Assembly: GCA_965199005.1 (NCBI GenBank)
Contig: CBDAQK010000003.1
Coordinates: forward strand, 186,001 to 250,000
Direction of reading: 5' to 3'
Length of the DNA stretch: 64,000 bases
DNA from: LMUY01 sp965199005
GTDB lineage: Bacteria > Pseudomonadota > Alphaproteobacteria > Acetobacterales > Acetobacteraceae
This document shows positions 35,734 through 44,807 of this stretch, piece after piece (the first letter of the stretch is position 1; each line of letters starts with the position of its first letter). The notes beneath the pieces are model-generated. The model had not been told where the DNA came from. It was given only the letters and a program-made list of their open reading frames with translations, and did not search any database. Position numbers and translations under genes: made by a program.

Positions 35734-37653
35734 ATGCGCCCGCGCCACGTGGCGCACGTTGCCGGCGCTGTTTTGGCTGCCGGAACCATATCAAGCGACC
35801 GGAACCACTTGTTGACCGAAACGACCTCCGCCCCGGCGGACCAGCCTGCACAGCCCGAACCCGACGCGATGGACCCGACCCCAATCGGCGATCGCGTCCC
35901 CGAGGCATACCACGCGACGCTGCCCTCGGCAGTCGCTCTGCCTGAAGCCGACACGGCAGACCCCGAACCGGCCCCACTGAACCTTATGGAGTTGCCCGAC
36001 CCAGGCACGGCCCCAGACGCGGCTGAACGCCTTGATTTCGACGGCATGCATGTTGGCGGCGGATTGGCCGGCATGATCGACGAAGAACCGGAACCGGAGC
36101 CAATCCGCACCGTATTCGCAGACCTCGGGTTGTCCGACCCGATCCTGCAAGCCATTGCCGAAATGGGTTATCTGCATCCCACCCCGATCCAGGAGCAGGC
36201 GATCCCCATCGTGCTGCAAGGGCGCGACGTGCTGGGCGTGGCGCAGACCGGCACCGGCAAGACGGCCTCCTTCACCCTGCCCATGATGGACATCCTGGCC
36301 GGAAGCCGCGCCCGCGCCCGCATGCCGCGCTCCCTGATCCTGGAGCCGACGCGCGAGCTTGCCCTGCAAGTGGCCGAGAACTTCATCCAGTACGGCAAAC
36401 ACCTGAAGCTGAACCACGCTTTGCTCATCGGCGGGGAAAGCATGTCGGAACAGAAGGACGCCCTGATGAAGGGCGTCGATGTCCTGATCGCGACGCCAGG
36501 CCGGCTGATCGACCTGTTTGAACGCGGCGGTTTGCTGATGACCGACACGCGCATCCTGGTGATCGACGAAGCGGACCGTATGCTGGACATGGGGTTCATC
36601 CCCGACGTCGAACGGATCGTCTCCATGCTGCCGCGAACCCGGCAGACCCTGTTCTTCTCCGCGACGATGGCGCCGGAGATCAAGCGCCTGGCCGACGCCT
36701 TCCTGCAGAATCCCAAGCAGATCACCGTCTCCCGGCCTGCCTCGGTCGCCACGACGATCGTCGCCGGGTTGGCGATGGTGATGGAGACGGACAAGCGGGA
36801 GGCGCTCCGGCGGCTCATCCGGTCCGAGCAGGTGCAGAACGCGCTGATCTTCTGCAACCGGAAGACCGAGGTCGACATCCTCTACAAATCGCTCAAGCGG
36901 CATGAATTCGACGTGGGTGCGTTGCATGGCGACCTCTCGCAATCCGAGCGGACGGCAACCATGGCGCGGTTCAAGGCCGGGGAGTTGCGGCTGCTGGTGT
37001 GCAGCGACGTGGCGGCACGGGGTGTGGATATTAGCGGCCTCTCCCACGTCTTCAATTTCGACGTGCCGCACCATGCAGAGGATTATGTACACCGCATTGG
37101 CCGCACCGGCCGCGCCGGGTTGACGGGCCATGCCTTCACCCTGGCCACGCCGGACGACCGGCTAGCCGTGGAAGCGATCGAATCGCTGGTCGGCGCACCG
37201 ATCCCCCGCCTGCAGGTGGATGGGCTCGACCCGGTGGTATGGGCGGAGGGCGATGGACGCAAACGCCGTGGCCGCGGCCGGACCGCCGCCACGCCTGACG
37301 CCAAGCCGCGCCGGTCCGACGCCAAGCCGGCGCCCAAGCCCCGCGCTCCACGGGCCGAACCGGCCAAGGCTGAAATCCAGGCCGAGGCCGCCGCCCCGTC
37401 CGCCCGCCCCCGGCGGGAGCGTGCGCCGCGTGAGCGCCCCAGGGACAGCGAGCGTGTGAAGGAGCCCGTGCGCGAAGCCGCCCGCGAGCCGGAGCGGTTC
37501 CGTGATCGCCTGCCCCGCCGTGAAGGACGCGGCCGGGACGACGATCTGGGTCCGGCGGTGCAGGGTTTCGGCGATGACGTACCGGCCTTCATGCTGATAC
37601 GCTCACCCAACCGCGCAGCCCACCCGCGCCAAACGGAGGAGAACCCGACATGA
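35734..37653 (+). CDS. DEAD-box ATP-dependent RNA helicase
   Basis: About 639 residues from ATG 35734. The N-terminal 120 residues are acidic and Pro/Ala-rich with no visible domain. The helicase core follows: Q motif FADLGLSDPILQAIAEMGY, motif I AQTGTGKT, Ia PTRELALQ, motif II DEAD (VIDEADRMLDMGF), motif III SATMAPE, and motif VI HRIGRTGRAG. The C-terminal tail (about 530-639) is a basic Arg/Pro/Ala-rich region typical of RhlE-type helicases and probably binds RNA. The start is uncertain: TTG at 35812 and ATG at 35869 are alternatives. The stop overlaps the gcdH start (ATGA). Confidence 0.92.
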   Translation: MRPRHVAHVAGAVLAAGTISSDRNHLLTETTSAPADQPAQPEPDAMDPTPIGDRVPEAYHATLPSAVALPEADTADPEPAPLNLMELPDPGTAPDAAERLDFDGMHVGGGLAGMIDEEPEPEPIRTVFADLGLSDPILQAIAEMGYLHPTPIQEQAIPIVLQGRDVLGVAQTGTGKTASFTLPMMDILAGSRARARMPRSLILEPTRELALQVAENFIQYGKHLKLNHALLIGGESMSEQKDALMKGVDVLIATPGRLIDLFERGGLLMTDTRILVIDEADRMLDMGFIPDVERIVSMLPRTRQTLFFSATMAPEIKRLADAFLQNPKQITVSRPASVATTIVAGLAMVMETDKREALRRLIRSEQVQNALIFCNRKTEVDILYKSLKRHEFDVGALHGDLSQSERTATMARFKAGELRLLVCSDVAARGVDISGLSHVFNFDVPHHAEDYVHRIGRTGRAGLTGHAFTLATPDDRLAVEAIESLVGAPIPRLQVDGLDPVVWAEGDGRKRRGRGRTAATPDAKPRRSDAKPAPKPRAPRAEPAKAEIQAEAAAPSARPRRERAPRERPRDSERVKEPVREAAREPERFRDRLPRREGRGRDDDLGPAVQGFGDDVPAFMLIRSPNRAAHPRQTEENPT

Positions 37654-38876
37654 ACGTGATCAGCCCCATCGACCTTCCGGCGACCACACCGCAGAATCGC
37701 CCGATGGGCCCCTTCTCCTGGGATGACGCGCTGTTGCTGGATGACCAGCTCACCGAAGACGAGCGCGCCATCCGCGACGCCGCCCGTGCCTATTGCCAGG
37801 ACAAACTGTTCCCGCGCGTGCTGCTGGCCAACCGCCACGAGACGTTCGACCGCGAGATCATGAACGAGATGGGCGAGATGGGCTTCCTCGGCGCCACGCT
37901 GGAGGGTTATGGCTGCGCTGGCGTCGGCTATGTCGCCTACGGCCTGATCGCCCGCGAGGTGGAGCGGGTGGATAGCGGCTACCGCTCGGCCTTTTCGGTA
38001 CAATCCTCCCTCGTGATGTACCCCATCTGGGCCTTCGGGTCGGAAGCGCAGCGGCAGAAATACCTACCGAAGCTGCAGGCTGGGGAATTCATCGGCTGCT
38101 TCGGCCTGACAGAGCCGGATGCCGGGTCCGACCCCGGGTCGATGCGCACGCGCGCCAAGAGCGTGGAAGGGGGATACCTGGTCAGCGGATCCAAGACCTG
38201 GATCACCAACTCGCCGCTGGCGGACGTGTTCGTGGTGTGGGCGAAGGACGATAGTGGCACGATCCGCGGCTTCATCCTCGAGAAGGGGATGAAGGGCCTC
38301 ACCGCGCCCGTTATCGAGGGCAAGTTCAGCCTGCGGGCATCCAAGACCGGTATGATCATGATGGACGAGGTCTTTGTCCCCGCCGAGAACATGCTGCCGG
38401 GGGTAAAGGGGCTGCGCGGCCCGTTCTCATGCCTCAACAATGCACGCTATGGTATTTCCTGGGGCGCCTTGGGTGCGGCCGAGTTCTGCTGGCATGCCGC
38501 CCGCGACTACGCACTGAACCGGATGATTTTTGGCCGTCCACTGGCCGCGACGCAGCTGATCCAGAAGAAGCTGGCGGATATGCAGACGGAGATCACGCTC
38601 GGCCTGCAGAGTGTTCTGCGGCTGGGGCGGCTGATGGAAGAGCACCGGGCCGCGCCGGAAATGATCAGCCTGTGCAAGCGAAATTCCTGCGGCAAGGCGC
38701 TGGCGATCGCACGCGAGGCCCGTGACATGCATGGCGGCAATGGCATCGCGGACGAGTATCACGTCATCCGCCACGTGATGAACCTCGAGGCGGTCAACAC
38801 CTATGAGGGCACGCATGACGTGCATGCCCTCATCCTCGGCCGCGCGCAGACCGGGCTGTCCGCGTTCGGCGCCTGA
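37650..38876 (+). CDS. gcdH: Acyl-CoA dehydrogenase, glutaryl-CoA dehydrogenase type
   Basis: A 408-residue flavoenzyme that oxidises and decarboxylates glutaryl-CoA to crotonyl-CoA in lysine and tryptophan breakdown. The family marks are CFGLTEPDAGSDPGSMRTRA (substrate and FAD loop, about 155), ARYGISWGALGAAEFCWH, and the C-terminal VNTYEGTHDVHALILGRA with the catalytic Glu (about 388). The wording fits glutaryl-CoA dehydrogenases better than short-chain acyl-CoA dehydrogenases. It is coupled to the helicase gene by a 4-nt overlap, an unusual partnership that is probably just operon layout. Confidence 0.88.
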   Translation: MNVISPIDLPATTPQNRPMGPFSWDDALLLDDQLTEDERAIRDAARAYCQDKLFPRVLLANRHETFDREIMNEMGEMGFLGATLEGYGCAGVGYVAYGLIAREVERVDSGYRSAFSVQSSLVMYPIWAFGSEAQRQKYLPKLQAGEFIGCFGLTEPDAGSDPGSMRTRAKSVEGGYLVSGSKTWITNSPLADVFVVWAKDDSGTIRGFILEKGMKGLTAPVIEGKFSLRASKTGMIMMDEVFVPAENMLPGVKGLRGPFSCLNNARYGISWGALGAAEFCWHAARDYALNRMIFGRPLAATQLIQKKLADMQTEITLGLQSVLRLGRLMEEHRAAPEMISLCKRNSCGKALAIAREARDMHGGNGIADEYHVIRHVMNLEAVNTYEGTHDVHALILGRAQTGLSAFGA

Positions 38877-38902
38877 CCGCTCGCCGCGTCCTTGCCAAAG
38901 AG

Positions 38903-38923
38903 CCCTCTCCCGCTGGGAGGGGG
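38903..38923 (+). repeat. Short palindrome, second copy of the CCCTCTCCC family
   Basis: CCCTCTCCC and GGGAGGGGG pair with one G-U, separated by 3 nt. It repeats the hairpin found before prfC (32109-32137). It lies between gcdH and the RNA methyltransferase gene, in the region where the latter's start should be. Confidence 0.5.
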
Positions 38924-39001
38924 CACGGCGCGCCGCAGATTTCCGTCATTGAGAAGATCGGTGCCGATGGCGACGGCATCGCAGCGCTCGACGGTGGCGG
39001 C

Positions 39002-40207
39002 GTGCTCTATCTCCCCTACACCCTGCCGGGCGAGCGGGTGAGAACCATAACCCTCCTGCGGCGCGGCCAGGGTTGGACAGGTCCCGCCGACCTCCTCGCA
39101 GCCTCGCCGGAGCGCCAGCCAGCACCCTGCCCGCATTTTGGCACCTGTGGTGGCTGCACGCTGCAGCATTGGCAGGACGGCCCCTATGCCGCTTGGAAAT
39201 CGGCTGAACTGCAGGCGGCCCTGGCCCGCGCTGGCTTTCCGGATGTGGCGCTGGCGCCTCTCGCCAGAACCCCGCCTCACGACCGCCGCCGGGTCGATCT
39301 CGCCTTGCGCCGGGAGGGCAAGGCCGTGACCGTGGGGCTGCATCGCCATCGCGGCGCCGACATCGCGGATATCCAGACGTGTCTGGTGATCGAACCGCGC
39401 CTGGTCGCGCTGATCGGGGCCTTGCGCCAGGTGATGCCCGCGATCTCCGGCCTGCAGCGCAACGGATCCGCCCTGGCCAATGTGCTGGATAGCGGCATCG
39501 ACCTGCTGCTCCGCACCGACGGGTCGCTCAGCGCGGCGGACCGGTTGGCTCTGACGCAGCTTGCGCAGCAAACCGGGACCTGCCGCATCGCCTGGGCCAG
39601 GGGAGACGGCCTGCCTGAGACAGCCTGCCAACTTACCCCCGCCGTGACCGACTTGGCCGGAACCAGCGTGTCGCCGCCGCCCGGCGCCTTCCTGCAAGCG
39701 TCCCGCGCGGGCGCCGCCGCCATCACCGCCGCGGTTTTGACCGGCCTGCCCGATCCGCTGCCCCCACGCGCCCGGCTGGTCGAATTATACGCGGGTTGCG
39801 GCACCCTGACATTTGCGCTTTGCGGGCGCGCCCGGGTCACCGCCTATGAGGGCAATGACGGGGCCTACGCGGCCCTCCGCAGCGCCATTGCCGGCCGCCG
39901 CGTGGACGCATTCCAGCGCGACCTGGTACGGCAGCCGCTTACGGCAAAGGAGATGGCGAATGCAGCCGCCATCGTGCTGGACCCGCCCTATGCCGGCGCG
40001 GCCGCCCAGATGCCGGCGATCGCCGCATCCGGGGCGACCAAGGTTATCTACGTCAGTTGCAACCCGGCTGCCCTGGCGCGCGACGCAAAGGTCTTGCACG
40101 ACGCCGGCTATGCGGCACAATCGGCTACGCCGGTGGACCAGTTCCTGTGGTCGGCGGCGGTCGAAAGTGTCTGTGTCTTCGAGCGGCCACGGGCAAGGCG
40201 CCGCTAG
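39002..40207 (+). CDS. RlmD/TrmA-family RNA (uracil-5)-methyltransferase
   Basis: At least 401 residues. The iron-sulphur cysteines are in CPHFGTCGGCTLQHW (about 41-55). The SAM-binding motif is LVELYAGCGTLTFAL (about 260), followed by VLDPPYAGA, and the catalytic Cys is in VIYVSCNPAALARD (about 350). The enzyme methylates uracil C5 in 23S rRNA or tRNA. GTG 39002 is the first standard start, but conserved TRAM-like sequence (IEKIGADGDGIAALDGGG) continues in frame upstream to about 38948 without ATG, GTG or TTG. The true start may be an ATT near 38948 or 38939. Which RNA base is modified is not clear. Confidence 0.85.
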   Translation: MLYLPYTLPGERVRTITLLRRGQGWTGPADLLAASPERQPAPCPHFGTCGGCTLQHWQDGPYAAWKSAELQAALARAGFPDVALAPLARTPPHDRRRVDLALRREGKAVTVGLHRHRGADIADIQTCLVIEPRLVALIGALRQVMPAISGLQRNGSALANVLDSGIDLLLRTDGSLSAADRLALTQLAQQTGTCRIAWARGDGLPETACQLTPAVTDLAGTSVSPPPGAFLQASRAGAAAITAAVLTGLPDPLPPRARLVELYAGCGTLTFALCGRARVTAYEGNDGAYAALRSAIAGRRVDAFQRDLVRQPLTAKEMANAAAIVLDPPYAGAAAQMPAIAASGATKVIYVSCNPAALARDAKVLHDAGYAAQSATPVDQFLWSAAVESVCVFERPRARRR

Positions 40208-40338
40208 TTGCCAGACGGGTGCTGCAATATCCACAAGGGTGAGTCGCTCCAATGACGGAATCATGACACCGACTTAACTTTATACAGGGCCACCGCCCCC
40301 CAACATCAGCGTGGACGCTTTGAATTAGGAGTGCACGG

Positions 40339-40770
40339 ATGCTTATTTCGGATATTTTGCGCACCAAGGGCCAGAAAGTGGTAACCATCCGGCCTGACCA
40401 GACCGTGAAGGACGCCGTCGAACGGCTCGCCGAGCATCGGATTGGGGCATTGGTGGTGATCGACGGCCTCAAGCCGGTCGGTATTTTTTCGGAACGCGAC
40501 CTCGTCAACCGCTTGGCCAAGAACGGCGCCCGTGCCTATCAATTCGAAGTCCGCGAGTTGATGACGTCTCCCGTCATCACCGGCGTTCCCACCGACACGG
40601 TCGACCAGACGCTGCAGCTGATGACACGCAAGCGGATCCGCCATCTGCCGATCCTGCATAATGGCGATCTCGTTGGCGTGGTCAGCCTTGGCGACCTGGT
40701 CAAACACCGTTTCGAGGAGAAGGAGCTGGAAGCCGGCGTGCTGCTGGACAGGGCCCGCATGCATATGTAG
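40339..40770 (+). CDS. CBS-domain protein
   Basis: A 143-residue protein made of two CBS motifs: VKDAVERLAEHRIGALVVID with GIFSERDLVNRLA (residues 20-65) and VDQTLQLMTRKRIRHLPIL with GVVSLGDLVKHR (85-130). Paired CBS motifs bind adenosine nucleotides or SAM and act as sensors. ATG 40339 has TAGGAG well placed upstream. It stands alone, is the last confident core gene before the island, and its partner is unknown. Confidence 0.88.
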   Translation: MLISDILRTKGQKVVTIRPDQTVKDAVERLAEHRIGALVVIDGLKPVGIFSERDLVNRLAKNGARAYQFEVRELMTSPVITGVPTDTVDQTLQLMTRKRIRHLPILHNGDLVGVVSLGDLVKHRFEEKELEAGVLLDRARMHM

Positions 40771-40841
40771 CCAGCCCGCTTAGTGTCTGTCCACCAACAA
40801 ACGTTGTATATCAATTACTTGCGCTGTGAGCATATCAAAGG

Positions 40842-40918
40842 GTAGGGTGGATAAGAGCAGCGTCATCCGCCTCCTCGCGGCACTGGGCGGCGGATGACGC
40901 TTCGCCTATCCGCCCTAC
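40842..40918. repeat. Long imperfect intergenic palindrome
   Basis: An inner pair of perfect 12-nt arms (GCGTCATCCGCC at 40860-40871, GGCGGATGACGC at 40889-40900) is enclosed by an outer 12-nt pair with one mismatch (40842-40853 and 40907-40918), with short internal loops. The total is 77 nt. It resembles in design the palindrome at 1632-1714, though not in sequence. It marks the edge between core genes and the island. Confidence 0.7.
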
Positions 40919-41836
40919 ATCATGCAGTAAGGCGTTGATAAGAAGTAATCTGTTCCGGTGTGGGCCAAGGGATAACCTTACACTAGAGGTGGCAGGTAAG
41001 CTAAATAAATCAGGCGTGCGCAGAACGTGTAAAGTTATCATATCCTAGCCATAACCTTGCATTCGAAAGAGGCTGACGGCCATAACCAGGCACTCCGCTC
41101 GATCACGTTTTCGTGTTTAGGCTGGAAGGCGAGATATTTTCGCTGAGGAGCTTTCAGAGCGCGAGAACTTCTGTAAGGAAGGGCAAAGGCGCTGGCGATA
41201 CTGGCTCGGCAAGTCCTGTTCGGCTCCGAGCACATGACTGGGAGAAAGCATAATCTCGGCCGGTGGGCAGGTAGGCGATCTGGCGTTGTTCACCTCCCCG
41301 GCGGGCTAGACCCGGGTTAAGGTGCTGTGTCGCGGCCGCGAGTTGAAGACGAAGGGGCTGCTTCAAGGGTGTTAACGCTCGACCCCTTCACTCTCGCGTA
41401 TGCACTTTGAAAGGCAATTCCAACTTTACAGGCGACGCTTAAGCTGGGTGCGCCGGGTCGCGCAGCTACAGGCATATCCCCTGTCGGGTTGGAACCGGCA
41501 GGGGTCTGGAACGGGTCTATGGTAAACTTTGGCCTGGATCTTGCCGACCGAGCAAACGCCATGCCCTGGCCAGAAGCGGCACCGTCGGGGATCGCGTGTG
41601 GTCAGGAATGGGAAATTCGCCCGGGCGGGATATGCGGCACACGACCATGCCGATCGGGGCGGCCGACGATGCCGCTGCGTCCAGCAATACGAGGACACCG
41701 GAACCAGACAGACCAAAAATCCAGCTGGCCGCCGTCAGGAGGTTTCCCTTGGGGGGGCCAGGGCGGCAGCGACCGATGCTTGCTTTGACGACCTACCGGC
41801 GTCAGGTTCCGCGTTGAGGTGGTTGGGAGACAGAGC
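40919..41836. other. Gene-poor island edge
   Basis: About 920 nt with several short open frames on both strands but none with a convincing start, domain or RBS. One clear structure is a 10-bp hairpin with a 7-nt loop at 41478-41504 (CCCCTGTCGG and CCGGCAGGGG, one G-U pair). I found no tRNA gene and no clear direct repeat that would mark an attachment site. It probably holds decayed sequence from earlier insertions. Confidence 0.5.
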
Positions 41837-42154
41837 ATGTGGATTGAGGTCGCTGCACCGCGGGACGAGGTCGAGGCTGCGATCCGCGAGCAAGCCGGCC
41901 CATCATGGCAACAGGCTTTTACTGTGGAACAGCGGCCTGGGCCTCCCGAGCCTAGCCGACGGGTTGGCGAACTTCCGTGGCCGGAGGTGATCTCACTGAT
42001 TGAAGTAGTCGGAGCGATGGCGGCGGGCGGCGTCGTCGGAAACGCGTCATACGACGCCATCAAACATCTGGTGTCCCACCTCCGACGCCGTTTCGGACAT
42101 GGCAAGGTGTCTGACCTAAAGATCCGGGCGAAAGGTGCTCCAGGAGAGGGGTGA
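41837..42154 (+). CDS. Small protein with hydrophobic helix, first gene of HExxH cassette
   Basis: A 105-residue protein from ATG 41837 with GGGAGA upstream. The first half looks like a small alpha/beta unit (MWIEVAAPRDEVEAAIREQA). The second half is a long, mostly hydrophobic helix (VISLIEVVGAMAAGGVVGNA) followed by a basic amphipathic stretch (IKHLVSHLRRRFG). This layout resembles small effector-associated proteins found next to toxin or protease genes, but I cannot assign a family. Its stop is 10 nt before the ATG of the HExxH gene. Confidence 0.6.
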   Translation: MWIEVAAPRDEVEAAIREQAGPSWQQAFTVEQRPGPPEPSRRVGELPWPEVISLIEVVGAMAAGGVVGNASYDAIKHLVSHLRRRFGHGKVSDLKIRAKGAPGEG

Positions 42155-42164
42155 AGGCCGCTCC

Positions 42165-43631
42165 ATGCTTAACGGCTACCGCCGCCTCCCCCTTGGGTCT
42201 GTGGGCGCCTCCGCGGCATTCTATTCCGATACCCTATTCCTCGAACTCCCCGAATCGACGCTTAGGCGCATTCCGCGCGGGAGCGCGCCCTCGACGCGGA
42301 GCCGGTCAGCCGCGGCGCTACGGTCATACGCGCATGAGATGGTTCACTTTCATCAGTTCGCTGGCACACAGTGCGGCTACGTGCTCCGGCTGCTCCTGGC
42401 GGCCAGGATGCGGCTTCGCTTTCTGGCCATCAAGATGATGCCGGGCTCCTCAGTAGCCCGGCTCCAGGAGTGCCGGACAATCCGGGGGCCGTTGCTTCGA
42501 TGGCGCCCCGATGCAAGACCGGATGTGGCGCCCGAACTCCGGGACGCGGTCGATGACGCGGCCCTTCAACTTATCCTTTGGCTAGACGCCGCTGAACGCT
42601 TCATTATAGTGCCGGGCGGCATGGAGCAGCGGTTATTCGCATCGGGTCCCGACGTGCTCGGGCCGCTGCTGAGCGCCGCCCATGAGATTGCCCACCAACT
42701 GCCGGATGTCGATCTCGACGGCCTGCTAGACCCCGTTGCATCGGCTGGTGCGGCGGCAATGCAAATGGATGCCCCTCTGTGGGACGAGCCCGTTCCATTG
42801 GCGGCTATTCTCGAGGGACCGGCAGTCGTCAATCAGGCAGCTTTCATGATGAAGCATCCCCGTCTGCGGAAGAGATTAGCGGGCGAATGGCAGCGCGCAC
42901 CCAACTATAATTTTCTCGTCCGCGCAGTGATGCGGGATCTGCCCGGCGATGATTACCGTTCATGGACGGTGCATGGGGCGGTCGCACTCCTGGCCGACCT
43001 GGCACTGGACGGCTGGTTGCCTCCCTCCTCCAAGGGGCAACGTAGCTGGACCACGCCGAGACATGCCTTGGCGGCCGCGCTGAGGATCAGCATGCCTTGG
43101 CGTGAGATCATGGATCGCCCGCTTGGCCTGTGGTCGGCCGAAGAAATCCGGCAAAAACGCGAACGGCTGGACGGCGCCTTCGACGCTTCGGTCGAATATG
43201 GGAACAAGCCGCACTCGCCCGGGTTGCAGGCTGCGGCACCCGCGTCTCCGCCAAGTGCGCAACCTCCCCGCGACACGATGATGGCACTGTTCCAGACAAT
43301 ACGGAGCCGGTCGCTTCTGGCACGAAGACTCGAGCCGGTTGCCACCCTGCTACCCGGCGAGGCCGTCTTCGTTGCTCCAGACCGGCTTGAGCAAGGCGAG
43401 GCGCTTGACGCAATGGCATGCCCGTTCCTTCTTGTCGGCGGCCGGGCGTACCAAGTTGCGATCGAAGACGACGTTTTCACTAAATGGCGGATGATGGCTG
43501 TGATGGAGCAGGGTTTGCACGCGTTCTTCACCGAAAGCCACTTTGTAACTCAAGGCATGCCTGAAGACTCGCTCGCGGCCTACCGCGACGTGCTTGTCAG
43601 AAGGGCTCCGTTTCTGGAGCCATGCCTCTGA
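42165..43631 (+). CDS. Large protein of unknown function with HExxH motif
   Basis: A 488-residue protein from ATG 42165 (AAGG about 8 nt upstream). The only recognisable motif is YAHEMVHFHQFAGTQ (about 55-69): HEMVH fits the zinc-binding HExxH of metallopeptidases, and a further His follows two residues on. The rest is mixed helices and strands without transmembrane segments or signal peptide. The C-terminal part has GLHAFFTESHFVTQG. It probably acts in the cytoplasm as a peptidase-like effector. The tight pairing with the small upstream protein and the island position suggest a defence or toxin role, which is inference. Confidence 0.65.
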   Translation: MLNGYRRLPLGSVGASAAFYSDTLFLELPESTLRRIPRGSAPSTRSRSAAALRSYAHEMVHFHQFAGTQCGYVLRLLLAARMRLRFLAIKMMPGSSVARLQECRTIRGPLLRWRPDARPDVAPELRDAVDDAALQLILWLDAAERFIIVPGGMEQRLFASGPDVLGPLLSAAHEIAHQLPDVDLDGLLDPVASAGAAAMQMDAPLWDEPVPLAAILEGPAVVNQAAFMMKHPRLRKRLAGEWQRAPNYNFLVRAVMRDLPGDDYRSWTVHGAVALLADLALDGWLPPSSKGQRSWTTPRHALAAALRISMPWREIMDRPLGLWSAEEIRQKRERLDGAFDASVEYGNKPHSPGLQAAAPASPPSAQPPRDTMMALFQTIRSRSLLARRLEPVATLLPGEAVFVAPDRLEQGEALDAMACPFLLVGGRAYQVAIEDDVFTKWRMMAVMEQGLHAFFTESHFVTQGMPEDSLAAYRDVLVRRAPFLEPCL

Positions 43632-43742
43632 AATTCGCATCTCTTCCCAACCGGGCCTTTGATGGATTGCGCTGAACGCGGTGGGATGAGCGGTGAGACC
43701 CGGGCGTGCCAATCAGAAAGCATTGTAAAGGGGTGATTTGGG

Positions 43743-44142
43743 TCACCCACCCGGCCAGTCAGCAATCGAATCCTCAGCATGGGCACCGAAGGCGCGCAGC
43801 ACATTCCAGCCCTGCCTCGTCGCCGTCGAGAGAGCCTCGCTGACAGCCGCGAAGTCAGCCGTTTCCGTAATGGGACGAAAATCCATGGGAGATTTCCACA
43901 GCAGCTTCATTGCCTTGGTGTCGCGCTCGGCTTGGGTGTTGGGGAATGGTATGGTGGGGTGCGACAGAAAACAAAGCATCTGGTTTGCGGCCTCTTAGGC
44001 GGAGCAGAAAGTTGCGGCCGACACGGCGCGGCTGGCAACGGCGGCGTTGGCGTTTATCGGAGGCGTCTACCAGCGCGGGCAGCGCCTCTTTGAGCACGTA
44101 TTCTTCCGCCATGATAGCGACGTAACATCGCTTGATCAGCAC
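43743..44142 (-). pseudogene. IS66-family transposase (TnpC) C-terminal remnant
   Basis: The minus strand first encodes YVLKEALPALVDASDKRQRR and RRVGRNFLLRLRGRKPDAL, then shifts frame and continues with FLSHPTIPFPNTQAERDTKA, DFRPITETADFAAVSEAL and STATRQGWNVLRAFG. These match in order the end of IS66 TnpC proteins (PF.NNQAERD core). The N-terminal two thirds are missing and one frameshift is present, so the element is dead. Confidence 0.75.
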
Positions 44143-44807
44143 GGGAAGCGCGGCGAAAGCAACTCATTCCGGTCGCGCGGGCGATTTGCGGCATGGCATG
44201 TTCGGCCCAGCAGGCACACCATCTTACGCGCCAAGACTTCGTTCTCATTCTCGATCAAGACTTGCAATTCGCGCAAACGGTGCGCATGGCCTGAGGCTTA
44301 CAAAACACCCGTGATACGGCTTTCAGTGATTATGGACAAAGATGCCGGCCATGTTCTGCGGAAAGCTGCCTCGCGCGGGCGAAATTCGGTGGAACGTCAG
44401 CAGGAGCGTCGAGGCAATATGCAATCATTGCGTCTTGTCGCTGATCCGAGAACCAGTCTCGTCCTGATGCTTCGCCGGCGGTGCCGCCCCGCGGTCGCGC
44501 ACGGCTGCTGCCACGAACGGCTCGGCGCAGTTTCGGTCCATGCTGGCGCATGGTGGCCGTTGTCAGGCTCACGCCGCCAGATCGGCCATAAGTCGGGCGA
44601 GGCGCTTCCCGCCAAAACTTGGAAACGCAGCAGGTAGACCACGACGCCCGCGAACAATATACAGTATCGAACAGGCGCGGCGACGCCCGCGCGAAAAGCC
44701 GCGCAGGCCTTTTGCCCCTTCTCGGCGATGAGAAACAACAAACCGGAGACTTTGGCGTGGTCATCGAGTATGCGACCGCTCATGCGCGGTGCCGTCGGCA
44801 CCTTGAC
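44143..44807. other. Decayed stretch next to transposition operon
   Basis: About 660 nt between the IS66 remnant and tniQ. Short frames on the minus strand do not show domains. Parts may be further IS66 debris, but I could not align them. Any end of the Tn7-like element could lie here or further left; I see no convincing terminal repeat. Confidence 0.4.

Noticed and set aside
35791..37131. A 446-codon minus-strand frame opposite the helicase
   Set aside because: The plus strand has all DEAD-box motifs; the minus frame shows no domain and no RBS.
41053..41073. ATTCGAAAGAGGC near 41053 and ATTCGAAAGGAGGC near 52073 as possible transposon end repeats
   Set aside because: The two are direct, not inverted, differ by an indel and stand alone; too weak to define element ends.
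40919..41836. Searched for a tRNA gene as island attachment site
   Set aside because: A GGTTCCAACCC-like stretch on the minus strand near 41485 recalls a T-loop, but no cloverleaf can be built around it.
44330..44764. Minus-strand frame that might extend the IS66 remnant
   Set aside because: I could not align it with the middle part of TnpC in any frame.
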